Counted from the first letter of the stretch, positions 11,401-18,758 are shown. The stretch: DNA of 64,000 nt from Flavobacterium sp. UBA7665 (GCA_002483285.1 DLHP01000004.1:227389-291388), one strand, 5' to 3'. Numbers and translations are program-made. Notes: generated by a model not told the origin, from the letters alone.

Positions 11401-11949
11401 GGCACCACCATGAGTATCTATTCTTTGCACGAAACCGAGAAGCTTTGTATTCAAGGCCGTAGCCTTCCGTTTGATCAGCAAGATGTAGTCCCATTGGCGG
11501 TTACAGTTGCCTCCCAAGGCCGTTATCAAATAGCCATTGGCGCCGTAGACGGTTTGTTTGAAAATGCGCAGCAACCCATTTACGTTGAAGATCGCGAATT
11601 GGGTATTTTCCACAACCTGCGTCAAACGCCTTATGGTTTTGATGCAGCGCCAGGGAGCTATGACAACCGCTTCTTTTTGCGTTACGCGAACGCACTCGGA
11701 GTTACCAATCCTGACGGCTCAGGCGACCTAAGCGCCATGATTAACGACAAACAGCTTGTGGTACATGCGTCGCAGAACATCGCTAAAATTCAGGTGTACG
11801 ATGTAACCGGAAAATTGGTGAGGACTTATGTTCCGAATGAAAAAAACAGCAAATTCGTTGATGCTTTCCATTTTGCCAACGGGGTATATTTTGCCCGGAT
11901 TACCCTTGACAACAATTTGTCGTTTACCCGAAAATTAATGAATCAGTAA
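5500..11949 (+). CDS. Giant multidomain T9SS-secreted protein (CUB-like, FN3-like and NDxC domains)
   Basis: The 2149-residue protein starts with a long polar N-region before a hydrophobic stretch ending ...FSENSFGQ, a plausible signal peptide. Met35 (base 5602) gives a more ordinary signal peptide and is an alternative start. Order of domains: a jelly-roll-like segment (about 54-205), a CUB-like segment with the DGMVIYDGPS motif (about 215-350), then fibronectin III-like units (YLVLVSTSA, TGLTPANTYYFYIYS) alternating with units that open NDICSSAI or NDECAGAI. From about residue 1560 it carries the WNGSVSTDWNTANNW module also found in the upstream gene, and it ends in a type A T9SS sorting domain (IQVYDVTGKLVRTY...TRKLMNQ). 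It is expected on the cell surface or released. A terminator separates it from the upstream paralogue, so the pair is probably transcribed independently. Binding target unknown. Confidence 0.9.
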   Translation: MHKNYSFNSLALLSLKNDAGALQSKGKGLLSANLMTVILLFMTFLFSENSFGQCNNYQVFESFSNALPTSGGTWTRNNALLTFNTTIPRTGAYHITYTTATYFIRTPQIANPGIFSFWHARDANANAHSFNIQTSPDSATWTTRGSTPSPAAASTYQYYSIDLGALGLTNVYVRIIDARATAGGNRYVDDVSWTTTSGVNTHIPAQPSCSQTIACGTTYNFTDEGGGLATGSDTYSPNADYTITFTPSVGTSKVQMAFSAFNTESGQDGMVIYDGPSTASPIISSGLGVGANAVNCPAGSFYGTTSPGTVTSTDPTGSLTIRFRSNATSAIANFGWLASVSCFTIAPCATPTAQPTALIFGATDPNSIAGSFTAASPVSDKYLVLVSTSAIAPSPAPANGTTYIAGDNISGATVVQVGNSTSFTATGLTPANTYYFYIYSLNDVACTGGPAYLTTTPLTNSAPTPPLAVNDICSSAISITSNIACTPTTGSTVGATDNDEAGDCTLGTEKAVWYEFVAVSTTQTVTVDPIASFNAVIGALSACGNTTIPTGGACTNFNGDDGVETLTMTGLTIGATYYVQVYDFNGDATANGFTICVTHPAPCPTPTAQPTNLILSGITGSSINGNFTAASPAPHKYLVVYTTAPGAPSPGPSNNTVYTIGSSFSGATVVSVTNATSFTATGLNPNTQYYFYVYSFNDTACGAGPVYQTTNPLTNNATTTNGVTNDICAAAISLTSSTTCTNTTGSTQGATDNNETGDCTNGTETAVWYKFVAVAASHVVTVAGSSGFDPVIGAIVACGSATTPAGGGCTDNTFGGGTETMTLTGLTIGATYYVQVYDWWGVTIANAFTICVTHNGPCTTPTAQPTNLTFSGTTPNSITGSFNPSVPSAGRYLVLMSTSATPPSPNPVNGTTYTVGATVGGATVVSISNATTFTATGLIGNTQYYFYVYSYNAVTCTGGPLYFTTAPLPGNTTTLPTPTNYLCSGATALPCNTSSLSGTTVGATSVVHGTGCSQSNYGVWYTFTGDGNITTISSTGTSGWDHEMSIASGSCGSLTNITCQDLGGTNGTETYTFTSVVGLTYYVYVAHWDSASSTTGSFVISRTCATPPPPMTNDECAGAITLTVDTSCNYSYFTNATATASGGAPAPGCGNYLGGDVWFKLVVPANGVIRVNSLGQVVTDGGMALYTGACGSLTLVSCDDSSSANPGDMPLISQSGLTPGSTVYIRFWEYGNNNNGTFALCVTTPDCTTGSGIGTSALGCPIVVSGGLNLDGVDPAPIDACVSSTCTDLEATYLFLGQPTAYTVTPISPYTPPYQFGCLANPVSVNIDDVWSPVVTLPFNFCFYGNNYNQCLIGSNGVLTFDLTNNIPGGSSAWSFSNTLPSASLFTNTIFGVYHDIDPSKGGNVGWELITLSTGCRALVVSWEDIPMYSSSCNSILYTGMMVLYENTNIIEVYVQEKNTCSTWNGGNAIIGVQNANATQWAAPATRNTTTTDWTATNEAWRFTPSGTSITSIKWYQGAGTTGPVVGTTQTVNVCPTTTTTYTAEVSYTLCTGGTLKETDQTTVTVNNSKTWNGSVSTDWNTANNWTPVGIPTLADCVVIPITARNPIISGTSYNGLAGTLSVLNGAALTINSTNSITVNNWVNVGATGNFTIENSASLIQINNVANTGNIVYKRNAANVKALDYVYWSSPVASYSVNNITAPLTPGPIYTWNPTVANPNNGQGNWQSASGAMTVGKGYIVRAPSSFTATPATLSGSFTGVPNNGTITMGISRGSYQGAPYAGTNGTQITNLSDNYNLIGNPYPSAIRGSQFLFDNNTKIEGNIKLWMHGASPAQISSPFYNTFLYNYNVNDYSTWTWTGTVCCPAAADDLFIGAAQGFVVQMIDGPGPASDVVTFTNGLRDATYDNSVFYRMASLPSVQNHLVDIERHRIWLDIVNSNGVSDRTLIGYVDGASQGRDNAFDAGALVGTTMSIYSLHETEKLCIQGRSLPFDQQDVVPLAVTVASQGRYQIAIGAVDGLFENAQQPIYVEDRELGIFHNLRQTPYGFDAAPGSYDNRFFLRYANALGVTNPDGSGDLSAMINDKQLVVHASQNIAKIQVYDVTGKLVRTYVPNEKNSKFVDAFHFANGVYFARITLDNNLSFTRKLMNQ

Positions 11950-12000
11950 ACTGTAGGTCACTTGTCGATCATAATTGGCGAGGAACATTTTGAAATAAAA

Positions 12001-12037
12001 AAAAACCGCAACATCCAAAAGAATGTTGCGGTTTTTT
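12001..12037. terminator. Bidirectional terminator between convergent genes
   Basis: Perfect stem AACCGCAACAT / ATGTTGCGGTT with an 8-nt loop, flanked by an A run on the left and a T run on the right, so it can stop transcription from the T9SS gene (plus) and from the 90-residue gene (minus). Confidence 0.85.
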
Positions 12038-12054
12038 ATTAAGGCTTTTTATTG

Positions 12055-12327
12055 TTAAGCCGCCGGAGAAAAATTGTCTTGGGCGCCGCTGCCTTTTTGG
12101 GTGAAATACAAAGCCAGTTGATAAAAGATATCGCGTGCTTCGCTATTTGGGTTTTCAATGCATTGCTCTATAACCATTAGAAAGTCTACTTTCATGGCCC
12201 TTTCGTTTTCAGAATCGATGCCGTTTTCTTCGAGTAGCTGCACAATCTGGTTGGCAAAATTATTTCTTTGGTCTAGCCTTTCAGAAATCAAAAGATTGAG
12301 TGCAAGTGTAGTAATGTTTGTTGTCAT
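12055..12327 (-). CDS. Small unknown protein, 90 aa
   Basis: Not recognised. The protein is acidic, probably all-helical and without a signal peptide or membrane segment (MTTNITTLALNLLISERLDQ at the start), so a cytoplasmic location is likely. It has its own terminator downstream (shared, 12001-12037), and the S46 peptidase terminator lies upstream, so it is a single-gene unit. The upstream sequence holds TATATTCG on the minus strand, one mismatch from the -7 consensus TAnnTTTG. The frame is credible because it is bounded by these signals and has no competing overlap, but the function is open. Confidence 0.7.
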   Translation of the reverse strand: MTTNITTLALNLLISERLDQRNNFANQIVQLLEENGIDSENERAMKVDFLMVIEQCIENPNSEARDIFYQLALYFTQKGSGAQDNFSPAA

Positions 12328-12462
12328 GGGGATGTTTGTTTTTAGTTAATAGGATTTTCTGAAGCGAATATATATCTAAAAAAATACCGGCACACATATT
12401 TCCGATGAACTGTTAAAAAAATCGTTATACCCATGATTTATAGGGATTCGCAACACACCAAA

Positions 12463-12498
12463 TAAAAAAATCCGCCTTGTTTTCACCAGGCGGATTTT
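12463..12498 (-). terminator. Terminator of S46 peptidase gene
   Basis: Stem AAAATCCGCCT / AGGCGGATTTT followed, on the minus strand, by a T run, 22 nt beyond the stop codon of the peptidase gene. Confidence 0.85.
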
Positions 12499-12519
12499 AA
12501 ATTTTAGTAAGACTAGGTT

Positions 12520-14670
12520 TTATTTCACCAAAGTCATTTCGTCAACAATGTGTTTCGCTCCAGAGTAATTTTCAATCACCCAAAGTACGTAACGGATGTC
12601 TACGTTGATGGTTCTTTGCAATTTTGAATCGAAGATTACGTCGCCCGCCATCGCTTCGATGTTTCCGTCAAAAGCAAGCCCGATGAGCTCTCCTTTTCCG
12701 TTCAACACCGGAGAACCTGAGTTTCCGCCAGTGATGTCATTGTCGGTAAGGAAATTCACGTGCATCGATCCGTCCTTATCGGCATAACGGCCGTAGTCTT
12801 TCTTTTTATTGAGTTCAATAACACGGCTTGGCAAGTCAAACTCCTCATCGCCTTTTTTATACTTTTTCACCAAACCGTCCATGGTGGTGTAGTTGTTGAT
12901 TTTAGCATCATTGCGTTTGTCGGCAGGTAACGAACGTACTTTTCCGTAACTCAGACGCAAGGTGGAGTTGGCATCCGGATACTGGATGGTTCCGATTTTT
13001 GACTCCCTTAAACCTTCAACGAGCAAACGAAACGCAGCGCCATAATCATTCTGCGCTTGTGCCAATTCTGGCGTTTTGGCATTGATGTGTGCAATCATAT
13101 CGTTAGAAAGTGCGTAAATCGGATCTTTTTCTAACCTCGCGGCTTCTGGGTTGGCCAGGAAGTCGGTGAGTTTTTGCTTGTTGGTCAAAACGCTGTTGTC
13201 GAGCGCGTTGTTTACCCATTGGGTATAGTCATAATTGGTCGATTTCCCGATTTGTTCAACCATCGGAGCAATCGCATATCCTTTAGATTTCGTAGCGTAC
13301 AAATTGAGCTGTGCCGCGAGAATTTCTTTTTCGGCTGGCAAATACAATTCCTTGAACATTTCGTTGGTGGCTTCCATAATTTGAGGCTCCATTTCCTTGC
13401 GTTTGGCCGGATCGGCTTTCACGTACAAATCCAACTGCTTACCGATTGTCCTTCCAGACAAACCAAAAGCCGAGGTTCTGAGCAACTGTTGCAAGTAATT
13501 GTCGTGGCGCGCTTTTTCATTGGTCATGGTGTACCACTTATTGATATTAGCGACAACCGTTCCGTACTTGGCTTTGTTCTCGGGCTTTTGTGCCCAGGCA
13601 TCAAACTTGGCTTCTTGAGCCGCTTTTGACTTGGCAGTCCCAAATTTGGTCAAAGCATCAATCATCCCTTGGCGATTTTTCCAGTAATTGGCAACACCCG
13701 CATATTTGGAGGCGTAAACCAAACGAAGCTCTGGGCTTTGGTCCATGTACTTCTTCATCTTGTCCATACCCGTTTTAGAGCCTTCAACCCATGCAGGATA
13801 AGCGAATTTCACATTCTGCTCGATTCCGCCCGCCGGCATCCAACGGTTGGTTCTTCCCGGATAACCCAAAATCATCGCGAAATCATTTTCTTTCACACCG
13901 CCCAAATTGACAGGAAGGTAGTGCTTTGGCTGTAAAGGCACATTGCTTTCAGAATATTCGGCAGGGTTTCCGTCTTTGTCGGCATACACCCTAAACATTG
14001 AGAAATCTGCAGTGTGGCGTGGCCATTCCCAGTTATCCGTGTCACCACCGTATTTCCCGAGGCTTTCTGGCGGAGTTCCTACCAAACGCACATCTTTATA
14101 ATCTTGGTAAACGAAATAGTAGTACTCGTTCCCTTGAAAAAACGGACGAACAGAAACCGTATATTTCCCGCCTTCGTTATTTTCTTTCTCGATTTTAGCA
14201 ATTTCCTGGTTTACTGCTTTTTCCCTGTCGGCTTCAGACATACCTGGCGTTAGCTGAGACAAAATTCGCTCAGTAACGTTGTCCATACGTACAAAGAAAC
14301 GTACAAAAAGGCTCGAAGGCTTCAACTCGGCACTTCTGTTGGGCGCCCAATACCCGTCTTTGAGGTAGTTTTTGTTGGCCGAAGACAATTCTGCAATCGC
14401 ATCATATCCGCAGTGGTGGTTGGTGAGTACCAATCCGTCTTTAGAAATCAACTCGGCAGTACAACCGCCGTTGAATTGTACAATCGCGTCTTTCAAACTG
14501 TGATTGTTGATGCTGTAGATTTCCTGGGCGGTCAATTGCAATCCCATTTTCTGCATGTCACGGTGGTTGAGTCGTTCAATGAACATCAAAAACCACATTC
14601 CCTCGTCGGCTTTCAGGCTCATCGGAACAAGCATAATCCCGGCAATCAGGGAAAAAATAACTTTTTTCAT
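12520..14670 (-). CDS. S46 family dipeptidyl-peptidase, DPP7-like
   Basis: A 716-residue periplasmic serine peptidase that removes N-terminal dipeptides, feeding peptide use. A signal peptide (MKKVIFSLIAGIMLVPMSLKA) is present. The chymotrypsin-like triad is readable as His86 in TNHHC, Asp222 in RHTADFS and Ser651 in GGNSGSP, and the length matches the family (about 710-720). In this family the residue 18 positions after the catalytic Ser separates DPP7 (Gly, hydrophobic P1) from DPP11 (Arg or Ser, acidic P1). Here it is Gly669 in LAFDGN, so the DPP7 type is inferred. The gene has its own terminator; the upstream 389 bp contain no clear promoter match. Family assignment is sure, specificity is inference. 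Confidence 0.93.
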   Translation of the reverse strand: MKKVIFSLIAGIMLVPMSLKADEGMWFLMFIERLNHRDMQKMGLQLTAQEIYSINNHSLKDAIVQFNGGCTAELISKDGLVLTNHHCGYDAIAELSSANKNYLKDGYWAPNRSAELKPSSLFVRFFVRMDNVTERILSQLTPGMSEADREKAVNQEIAKIEKENNEGGKYTVSVRPFFQGNEYYYFVYQDYKDVRLVGTPPESLGKYGGDTDNWEWPRHTADFSMFRVYADKDGNPAEYSESNVPLQPKHYLPVNLGGVKENDFAMILGYPGRTNRWMPAGGIEQNVKFAYPAWVEGSKTGMDKMKKYMDQSPELRLVYASKYAGVANYWKNRQGMIDALTKFGTAKSKAAQEAKFDAWAQKPENKAKYGTVVANINKWYTMTNEKARHDNYLQQLLRTSAFGLSGRTIGKQLDLYVKADPAKRKEMEPQIMEATNEMFKELYLPAEKEILAAQLNLYATKSKGYAIAPMVEQIGKSTNYDYTQWVNNALDNSVLTNKQKLTDFLANPEAARLEKDPIYALSNDMIAHINAKTPELAQAQNDYGAAFRLLVEGLRESKIGTIQYPDANSTLRLSYGKVRSLPADKRNDAKINNYTTMDGLVKKYKKGDEEFDLPSRVIELNKKKDYGRYADKDGSMHVNFLTDNDITGGNSGSPVLNGKGELIGLAFDGNIEAMAGDVIFDSKLQRTINVDIRYVLWVIENYSGAKHIVDEMTLVK

Positions 14671-14902
14671 TTTTAAAATTGTTTAGTTAGTAAATCACGG
14701 GAGAGTAGTCGGCAAAAAGATTTTTTGTTACAGCATCACCCCGAATTTTCGCTTGCGAATATAATTCATTTTTACAAGGGCTGTTGTTGATAACTCAAAC
14801 GTTATAGTCTTTTTTAACCTTTTTCAGGGCGAATGGCTGGGCTGTACGCTCACCCGAGCGAAGCGAACTGGCCGAATTCCTTTTTAAAAAATTTAATTTT
14901 AT

Positions 14903-14966
14903 GAGGCAATCTTTTGCTTTTTAAAGACCAAAGCAAAAGGATGCCGCTGCCATCCCTATCGCGCAG
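14903..14966 (-). repeat. Dispersed intergenic palindromic repeat, copy 1
   Basis: Read on the minus strand it gives GATGGCAGCGGCATCCTTTT, a hairpin (TTTTGCTTT ... AAAGCAAAA), then GAT. The same core occurs at 24011, 24665 and 38781. Confidence 0.7.
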
Positions 14967-15010
14967 CTGACTAACATTAGCACCGCAATCAACAATGAAG
15001 TACCGTCTAA

Positions 15011-15036
15011 TAAAAAAAGCGCCGCATTGGCGCCTT
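15011..15036 (-). terminator. Terminator after obg
   Basis: GCGCC / GGCGC hairpin with a 5-nt loop, followed on the minus strand by TTTTTTTATTA; 24 nt beyond the obg stop codon. Confidence 0.75.
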
Positions 15037-15059
15037 AATCGTTTATTGACATCTATTAA

Positions 15060-16067
15060 TTAATCATTGTCATTAAGCATTTTCCACAACTTATCCTTGA
15101 GTTCAGTCAACCCTTGCTGTGCCACCGATGAAATGAACATGTATGGAATGCCTTTCAAATCCTTATCCAACTGCTTTTTCATCTCGGCTTTGAGTTCCTC
15201 GTCGAGCATATCGCATTTAGAAATCATGATCATGCGTTCTTTATCCAGAATTTCGGGATTGTAACGGCGCAATTCATCCACAAGGATTTCATACTCCTTT
15301 TTAATGTCGGGTGCATCGGCAGGAACCAGGAACAGTAAAATCGAGTTGCGTTCAATGTGCCTCAAAAAGTAATGCCCCAAGCCTTTTCCTTCGGCAGCTC
15401 CTTCAATGATTCCGGGAATGTCGGCAATTACAAACGACTGGAAATCCCGATACGCCACGATTCCCAAATTGGGTTTCAGCGTCGTAAACGGATAATCGGC
15501 AATCTTGGGTTTGGCCGAAGTGAGCACAGACAGCAAAGTCGATTTTCCCGCATTCGGGAAACCCACCAAACCTACATCTGCGAGTACTTTAAGCTCTAAA
15601 ACCACATCCATTTCTACACCCAATAAACCCGGTTGCGCATAACGCGGCGTCTGGTTCGTTGAACTCCTGAAATGCCAGTTGCCGAGACCTCCTTTACCGC
15701 CTTGCGCCAGTACGCGTTTCTCTCCGTCTTCGGTAATTTCAAATAAGATTTCATTGGTTTCTTTGTCGCGTACGACGGTTCCGAGTGGCACTTCGATAAA
15801 TTTATCATCGCCATCGGCACCGGTACTGCGGTCGCCACCACCATCGCCGCCATGTCCGGCTTTGATGTGTCGGGCAAATTTGAGATGGAACAACGTCCAT
15901 AAACCTTTATTGCCCACAAGGTACACATGTCCGCCACGTCCGCCATCGCCACCGTCGGGTCCGCCTTTTTCTATGAATTTCTCACGGTGCAAGTGCGTAG
16001 AGCCGCGTCCTCCTTTGCCTGAGGAGACATATATTTTTACGTAGTCAACGAAATTTCCTTCTGTCAT
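15060..16067 (-). CDS. obg: GTPase Obg/CgtA
   Basis: The 335-residue ribosome-associated GTPase acts in 50S subunit assembly and stress signalling. The glycine-rich Obg fold occupies about residues 1-160 ([30 protein letters not shown]). The G domain follows with P-loop GFPNAGKST, switch [13 protein letters not shown]3 DIPGIIEGA and SKCD in place of NKxD. No long C-terminal extension is present, as is usual in Bacteroidota. It is the last gene of the hpt-adk-hlyC-like-obg run and ends at a terminator. Only 6 bp separate its ATG from a 7-bp-unit tandem array, leaving no room for a classical Shine-Dalgarno sequence. Confidence 0.96.
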   Translation of the reverse strand: MTEGNFVDYVKIYVSSGKGGRGSTHLHREKFIEKGGPDGGDGGRGGHVYLVGNKGLWTLFHLKFARHIKAGHGGDGGGDRSTGADGDDKFIEVPLGTVVRDKETNEILFEITEDGEKRVLAQGGKGGLGNWHFRSSTNQTPRYAQPGLLGVEMDVVLELKVLADVGLVGFPNAGKSTLLSVLTSAKPKIADYPFTTLKPNLGIVAYRDFQSFVIADIPGIIEGAAEGKGLGHYFLRHIERNSILLFLVPADAPDIKKEYEILVDELRRYNPEILDKERMIMISKCDMLDEELKAEMKKQLDKDLKGIPYMFISSVAQQGLTELKDKLWKMLNDND

Positions 16068-16073
16068 TTTTTT

Positions 16074-16108
16074 AGGGTTCAGGGTTCAGGGTTCAGGGCT
16101 CAGGGTTT
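16074..16108. repeat. Heptamer tandem array upstream of obg
   Basis: Five consecutive 7-mers on the plus strand: AGGGTTC three times, AGGGCTC, AGGGTTT. In the sense of obg the unit is GAACCCT. The array ends 6 bp before the obg start codon. Confidence 0.9.
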
Positions 16109-16158
16109 AAGGTGAGGCCGAAACCCTGTACCTTGTAACCTAAATCCCTGTACCATTT

Positions 16159-17433
16159 TTAATCTTTAAGCGATGTCACTAACACCTTATCTATCTTCAC
16201 ACCGTCCATGTCGATCACTTCGAGTTCAAATCTTTGCCAAATGAGTTTTTCGCCTTGTTTGGGGATGCGCGACATTTCGGTCATGACCAGTCCGCTTACG
16301 GTTGTTACTTCGTAGTCGCCTGTCAAGTCATCGAGGTCGAAATACGTCAGGAAATCGTGTAGCGGATAATGCCCGTCTACAAGCCAGCTTCCGTCTTCGC
16401 GCGCCACGAGTTGAAAGTCATCTTTGTAAAATTCGGCAGCATCACCCACGAGCGCTTCGAGTATGTCATTGAGCGTGATCACGCCTTGGAAAACGCCGTA
16501 TTCATCAGAAACAAACGCATAGTGCACGCCACTTTTCTTGAAATTTTCTAGTGCTTTGTACGCCGTGGTATGTTCAATAATGAACGGCGCATCGGTCATG
16601 ATGCTTTTAAGGCTGAAGGTTGGGTTCTCGAAATGTGCAAAAATACTCTTGAGGTTCACCACGCCTACCACATCATCGTAATCCTTGTCATACACCGGAT
16701 AAATGGAATGCAGCTCCTTGAGCATCATTTCCTTCACCTGGCTTTTATCCGAATTCAACGGTAGGAAAACCACCGATTTTCTATGGGTCATGAGCGAATT
16801 TACCTTGCGGTCACCAATATGGAACACGCGCTCCATGATGTCATGTTCTATTTCCTGTACTTCGCCGCCTTCTGTCCCTTCTTTGATGATGGCTTTGATT
16901 TCTTCCTCGGTCACTTTGCCGTCGGCGGTTGGCTTGATGTTAAGCACCTTGAGCAAAAATTCGGTGGATACGGTAAGCAGCCAAATAAAAGGCGCTGTGA
17001 CGATAGAGATCACCCGCATGGGCACCGCTGTGGCTTTGGCAATCGCCTCGGGATAATTCAGACCGATGCGTTTGGGCAATAATTCGCCCAGAACGAGCGA
17101 GAAAAAGGTCAGCACGAGTACCACAATTCCAACCGCAATAGAATCGGCGTAAGGCTTGAGTGTCGCAAATCCTTCTACGAAATGCTGCACATCCATCGTG
17201 ATTTTGTCCCCGCTAAAAATACCCGTCAGGATCCCAATCAAGGTAATCCCAATCTGTACGGTCGATAAAAATTTATTGGGTGAATTGGCCAGATCAAGCG
17301 CCACCCTGGCATTGGCGTTTCCTTTTTTTGCGGCGGTTTCCAGGCGGTTTTTACGCGCCGAAATCAGCGCTATTTCCGACATAGAAAACACGCCGTTGAG
17401 CAAGATTAAAAAAAGGATAATGAGTATTTCCAT
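16159..17433 (-). CDS. CNNM/HlyC-type membrane protein with CBS domains
   Basis: A 424-residue inner-membrane protein of the hemolysin/CorC family (DUF21-CBS-CorC_HlyC), whose relatives act in divalent cation export or resistance. The N-terminal DUF21 region (about 1-190) has several membrane helices, beginning MEILIILFLILLNGVFSMSE. A CBS pair lies at about 200-325 (MTHRKSVVFLPL; VSDEYGVFQGVITLNDILEA), and the C-terminal CorC_HlyC domain at about 340-420 (DGSWLVDGHYPL). It sits between adk and obg and has its own good promoter overlapping the end of adk. The ion transported cannot be read from the sequence. Confidence 0.9.
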   Translation of the reverse strand: MEILIILFLILLNGVFSMSEIALISARKNRLETAAKKGNANARVALDLANSPNKFLSTVQIGITLIGILTGIFSGDKITMDVQHFVEGFATLKPYADSIAVGIVVLVLTFFSLVLGELLPKRIGLNYPEAIAKATAVPMRVISIVTAPFIWLLTVSTEFLLKVLNIKPTADGKVTEEEIKAIIKEGTEGGEVQEIEHDIMERVFHIGDRKVNSLMTHRKSVVFLPLNSDKSQVKEMMLKELHSIYPVYDKDYDDVVGVVNLKSIFAHFENPTFSLKSIMTDAPFIIEHTTAYKALENFKKSGVHYAFVSDEYGVFQGVITLNDILEALVGDAAEFYKDDFQLVAREDGSWLVDGHYPLHDFLTYFDLDDLTGDYEVTTVSGLVMTEMSRIPKQGEKLIWQRFELEVIDMDGVKIDKVLVTSLKD

Positions 17434-17467
17434 GTATTAAATTTAGGTTATCCGTTACGGTTAAATA

Positions 17468-17498
17468 CAAATTTAACGTAACTATAACCAATTACAAA
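17468..17498 (-). promoter_or_regulatory. Internal promoter for HlyC-like gene and obg
   Basis: Minus strand TTTG (17498-17495), 19 nt, TAAATTTG (17475-17468): a full match to the Bacteroidota -33/-7 pattern. The -33 box lies on the last codons of adk. Confidence 0.75.
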
Positions 17499-18064
17499 CT
17501 GTCAATGACGCTGCTCAATCTTTGGGTGATTTCGGCGATTGAACCGATGCCGTTCACGGCGTGAAATTTACCCTGTGCAGTATAAAAATCAATCAATGGT
17601 GCCGTTTTTTCGTTGTATTCCTGATAGCGGTTGCGGATTTTGGCCTCGTCTTGATCATCAGCCCTTCCAGAAGTTTTCCCTCTTTCAAGCAAACGTTGCA
17701 CGAGGATTTCATCATCGGCCTCGAGCGCTATGGTGGCGGTATTTTCTGATCCTTTGTCGGCTAAGATTTCATCGAGTGCTTGGGCCTGGGCAATCGTGCG
17801 CGGATATCCGTCGAACAAAAATCCCATAGCGTCCGGATGGTCGTTGACCGCATCACGCAACATATTGGTCGTGATTTCGTCGGGAACCAAATCGCCGCGG
17901 TCAATGATGCTTTTGGCCAAAATGCCGAGCTCGGTTCCGGTTTTGATGTTGTGCCTAAATATATCGCCGGTGGAGAGGTGCACCAAATTATACTTTTCTT
18001 TTAAAAACTCTGCTTGGGTACCTTTTCCTGCGCCCGGTTTCCCGAAAAGAACGATGTTAATCAT
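17492..18064 (-). CDS. adk: Adenylate kinase
   Basis: A 190-residue cytoplasmic enzyme that interconverts ATP + AMP and 2 ADP. P-loop GKPGAGKGTQ sits at the N-terminus, the AMP-binding segment HLSTGDIFRHN follows, then FLFDGYPRTIAQAQAL and the short LID form (LLERGKTSGRADD), consistent with a zinc-free short-type kinase. It follows hpt in the same direction with a 75-nt gap that contains a heptamer array ending 11 bp before the ATG, and co-transcription with hpt is likely. Confidence 0.96.
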   Translation of the reverse strand: MINIVLFGKPGAGKGTQAEFLKEKYNLVHLSTGDIFRHNIKTGTELGILAKSIIDRGDLVPDEITTNMLRDAVNDHPDAMGFLFDGYPRTIAQAQALDEILADKGSENTATIALEADDEILVQRLLERGKTSGRADDQDEAKIRNRYQEYNEKTAPLIDFYTAQGKFHAVNGIGSIAEITQRLSSVIDSL

Positions 18065-18071
18065 TTTGGAT

Positions 18072-18111
18072 TTGAGATATTAGAATTGAGAATTGAGATA
18101 TTAGAATTGAG
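18072..18111. repeat. Heptamer-phased repeat upstream of adk
   Basis: Plus-strand 7-mers GATATTA, GAATTGA, GAATTGA, GATATTA, GAATTGA run from 18076 to 18110, making a near-perfect 21-bp duplication. They lie just upstream of the adk start, within the hpt-adk spacer. Confidence 0.85.
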
Positions 18112-18139
18112 CTTGGTATTTGGGATTCGTCTTCGGATT

Positions 18140-18670
18140 TTATTCCGCCAACTGATACACATCCTGCAAATTCCGTCCGAGGCCATCATAATCGAGCCCA
18201 TAACCTACGATAAATTTATCCGGAATGCGGATGCCCACATAATCGATCTTGATGTCTTTTTTGTAAGCGTCGGGTTTTAAGAACAAGGTGGCAATCTTAA
18301 AATGCTTGACTTTTTTCTCTTTGAAAATCGCCTTGAGCGCTTCAATGGTATGTCCGGTGTCTACGATATCTTCTACCACTACAACCGTTTTTCCTTCAAG
18401 GTTTTGATTGAGCCCAATGAGTTGTTTTACCTCGCCCGAAGTCTGCGTGCCTTCATAAGAAGCCATTTTCACGAAAGTCACTTCGCACATGCCGCGGTAG
18501 TGTTTCATCAAATCAGACATCACCATGAACGCGCCGTTGAGGACGCCCACAAATACGGGAACCTCATCAAAAAAATCATCATCCATTTGTTTGGCCATGT
18601 TGGCGAGTGCAAAATCAATCTCTTCTGCCGAGATGAATGGCACAAAATGTTTGTCGTGGAGTTGTATCAT
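18140..18670 (-). CDS. hpt: Hypoxanthine phosphoribosyltransferase
   Basis: A 176-residue purine-salvage enzyme that converts hypoxanthine (and usually guanine) plus PRPP to IMP or GMP. The PRPP-binding motif VVVVEDIVDTGHT is at about residues 95-107, with the preceding loop GVLNGAFMVMSDLM and the C-terminal KIDYVGIRIPDKFIVGYGLD typical of the family. It is the first gene of a minus-strand run with adk, with a -7 box (TAAATTTG) 23 nt upstream. It is divergent from the gene at 18759. Confidence 0.95.
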   Translation of the reverse strand: MIQLHDKHFVPFISAEEIDFALANMAKQMDDDFFDEVPVFVGVLNGAFMVMSDLMKHYRGMCEVTFVKMASYEGTQTSGEVKQLIGLNQNLEGKTVVVVEDIVDTGHTIEALKAIFKEKKVKHFKIATLFLKPDAYKKDIKIDYVGIRIPDKFIVGYGLDYDGLGRNLQDVYQLAE

Positions 18671-18692
18671 GGGTCTGTTTTGGAATAAGCCA

Positions 18693-18700
18693 CAAATTTA
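18693..18700 (-). promoter_or_regulatory. -7 promoter element for hpt
   Basis: Minus strand TAAATTTG matches TAnnTTTG; no good TTTG box at -33, so the call rests on position and the -7 motif. Confidence 0.55.
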
Positions 18701-18746
18701 AGAACTCTTAAAGGATTAAGCCACACGTATTTTTACTTTTTTAAAA

Positions 18747-18754
18747 TATATTTG
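18747..18754 (+). promoter_or_regulatory. -7 promoter element, possibly leaderless start
   Basis: TATATTTG ends 4 nt before the ATG at 18759. With the usual -7 to start distance, transcription would begin at or next to the A of the start codon. Confidence 0.5.
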
Positions 18755-18758
18755 TAAA

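Larger units (their letters stand above)
14671..15059. other. Intergenic region between peptidase and obg genes
   Basis: No coding frame is supported in these 389 bp. They hold the leader of the S46 gene, a stretch around 14832-14875 (cacccgagcgaagcgaact) that resembles the tail of the dispersed repeat seen at 38781-38899, one copy of the dispersed palindrome (14903-14966) and the obg terminator. Confidence 0.6.

Noticed and set aside
16074..16108. Telomere-like or CRISPR-like array
   Set aside because: The 7-bp unit has no spacers, and the window shows no cas genes; it is a short tandem array.
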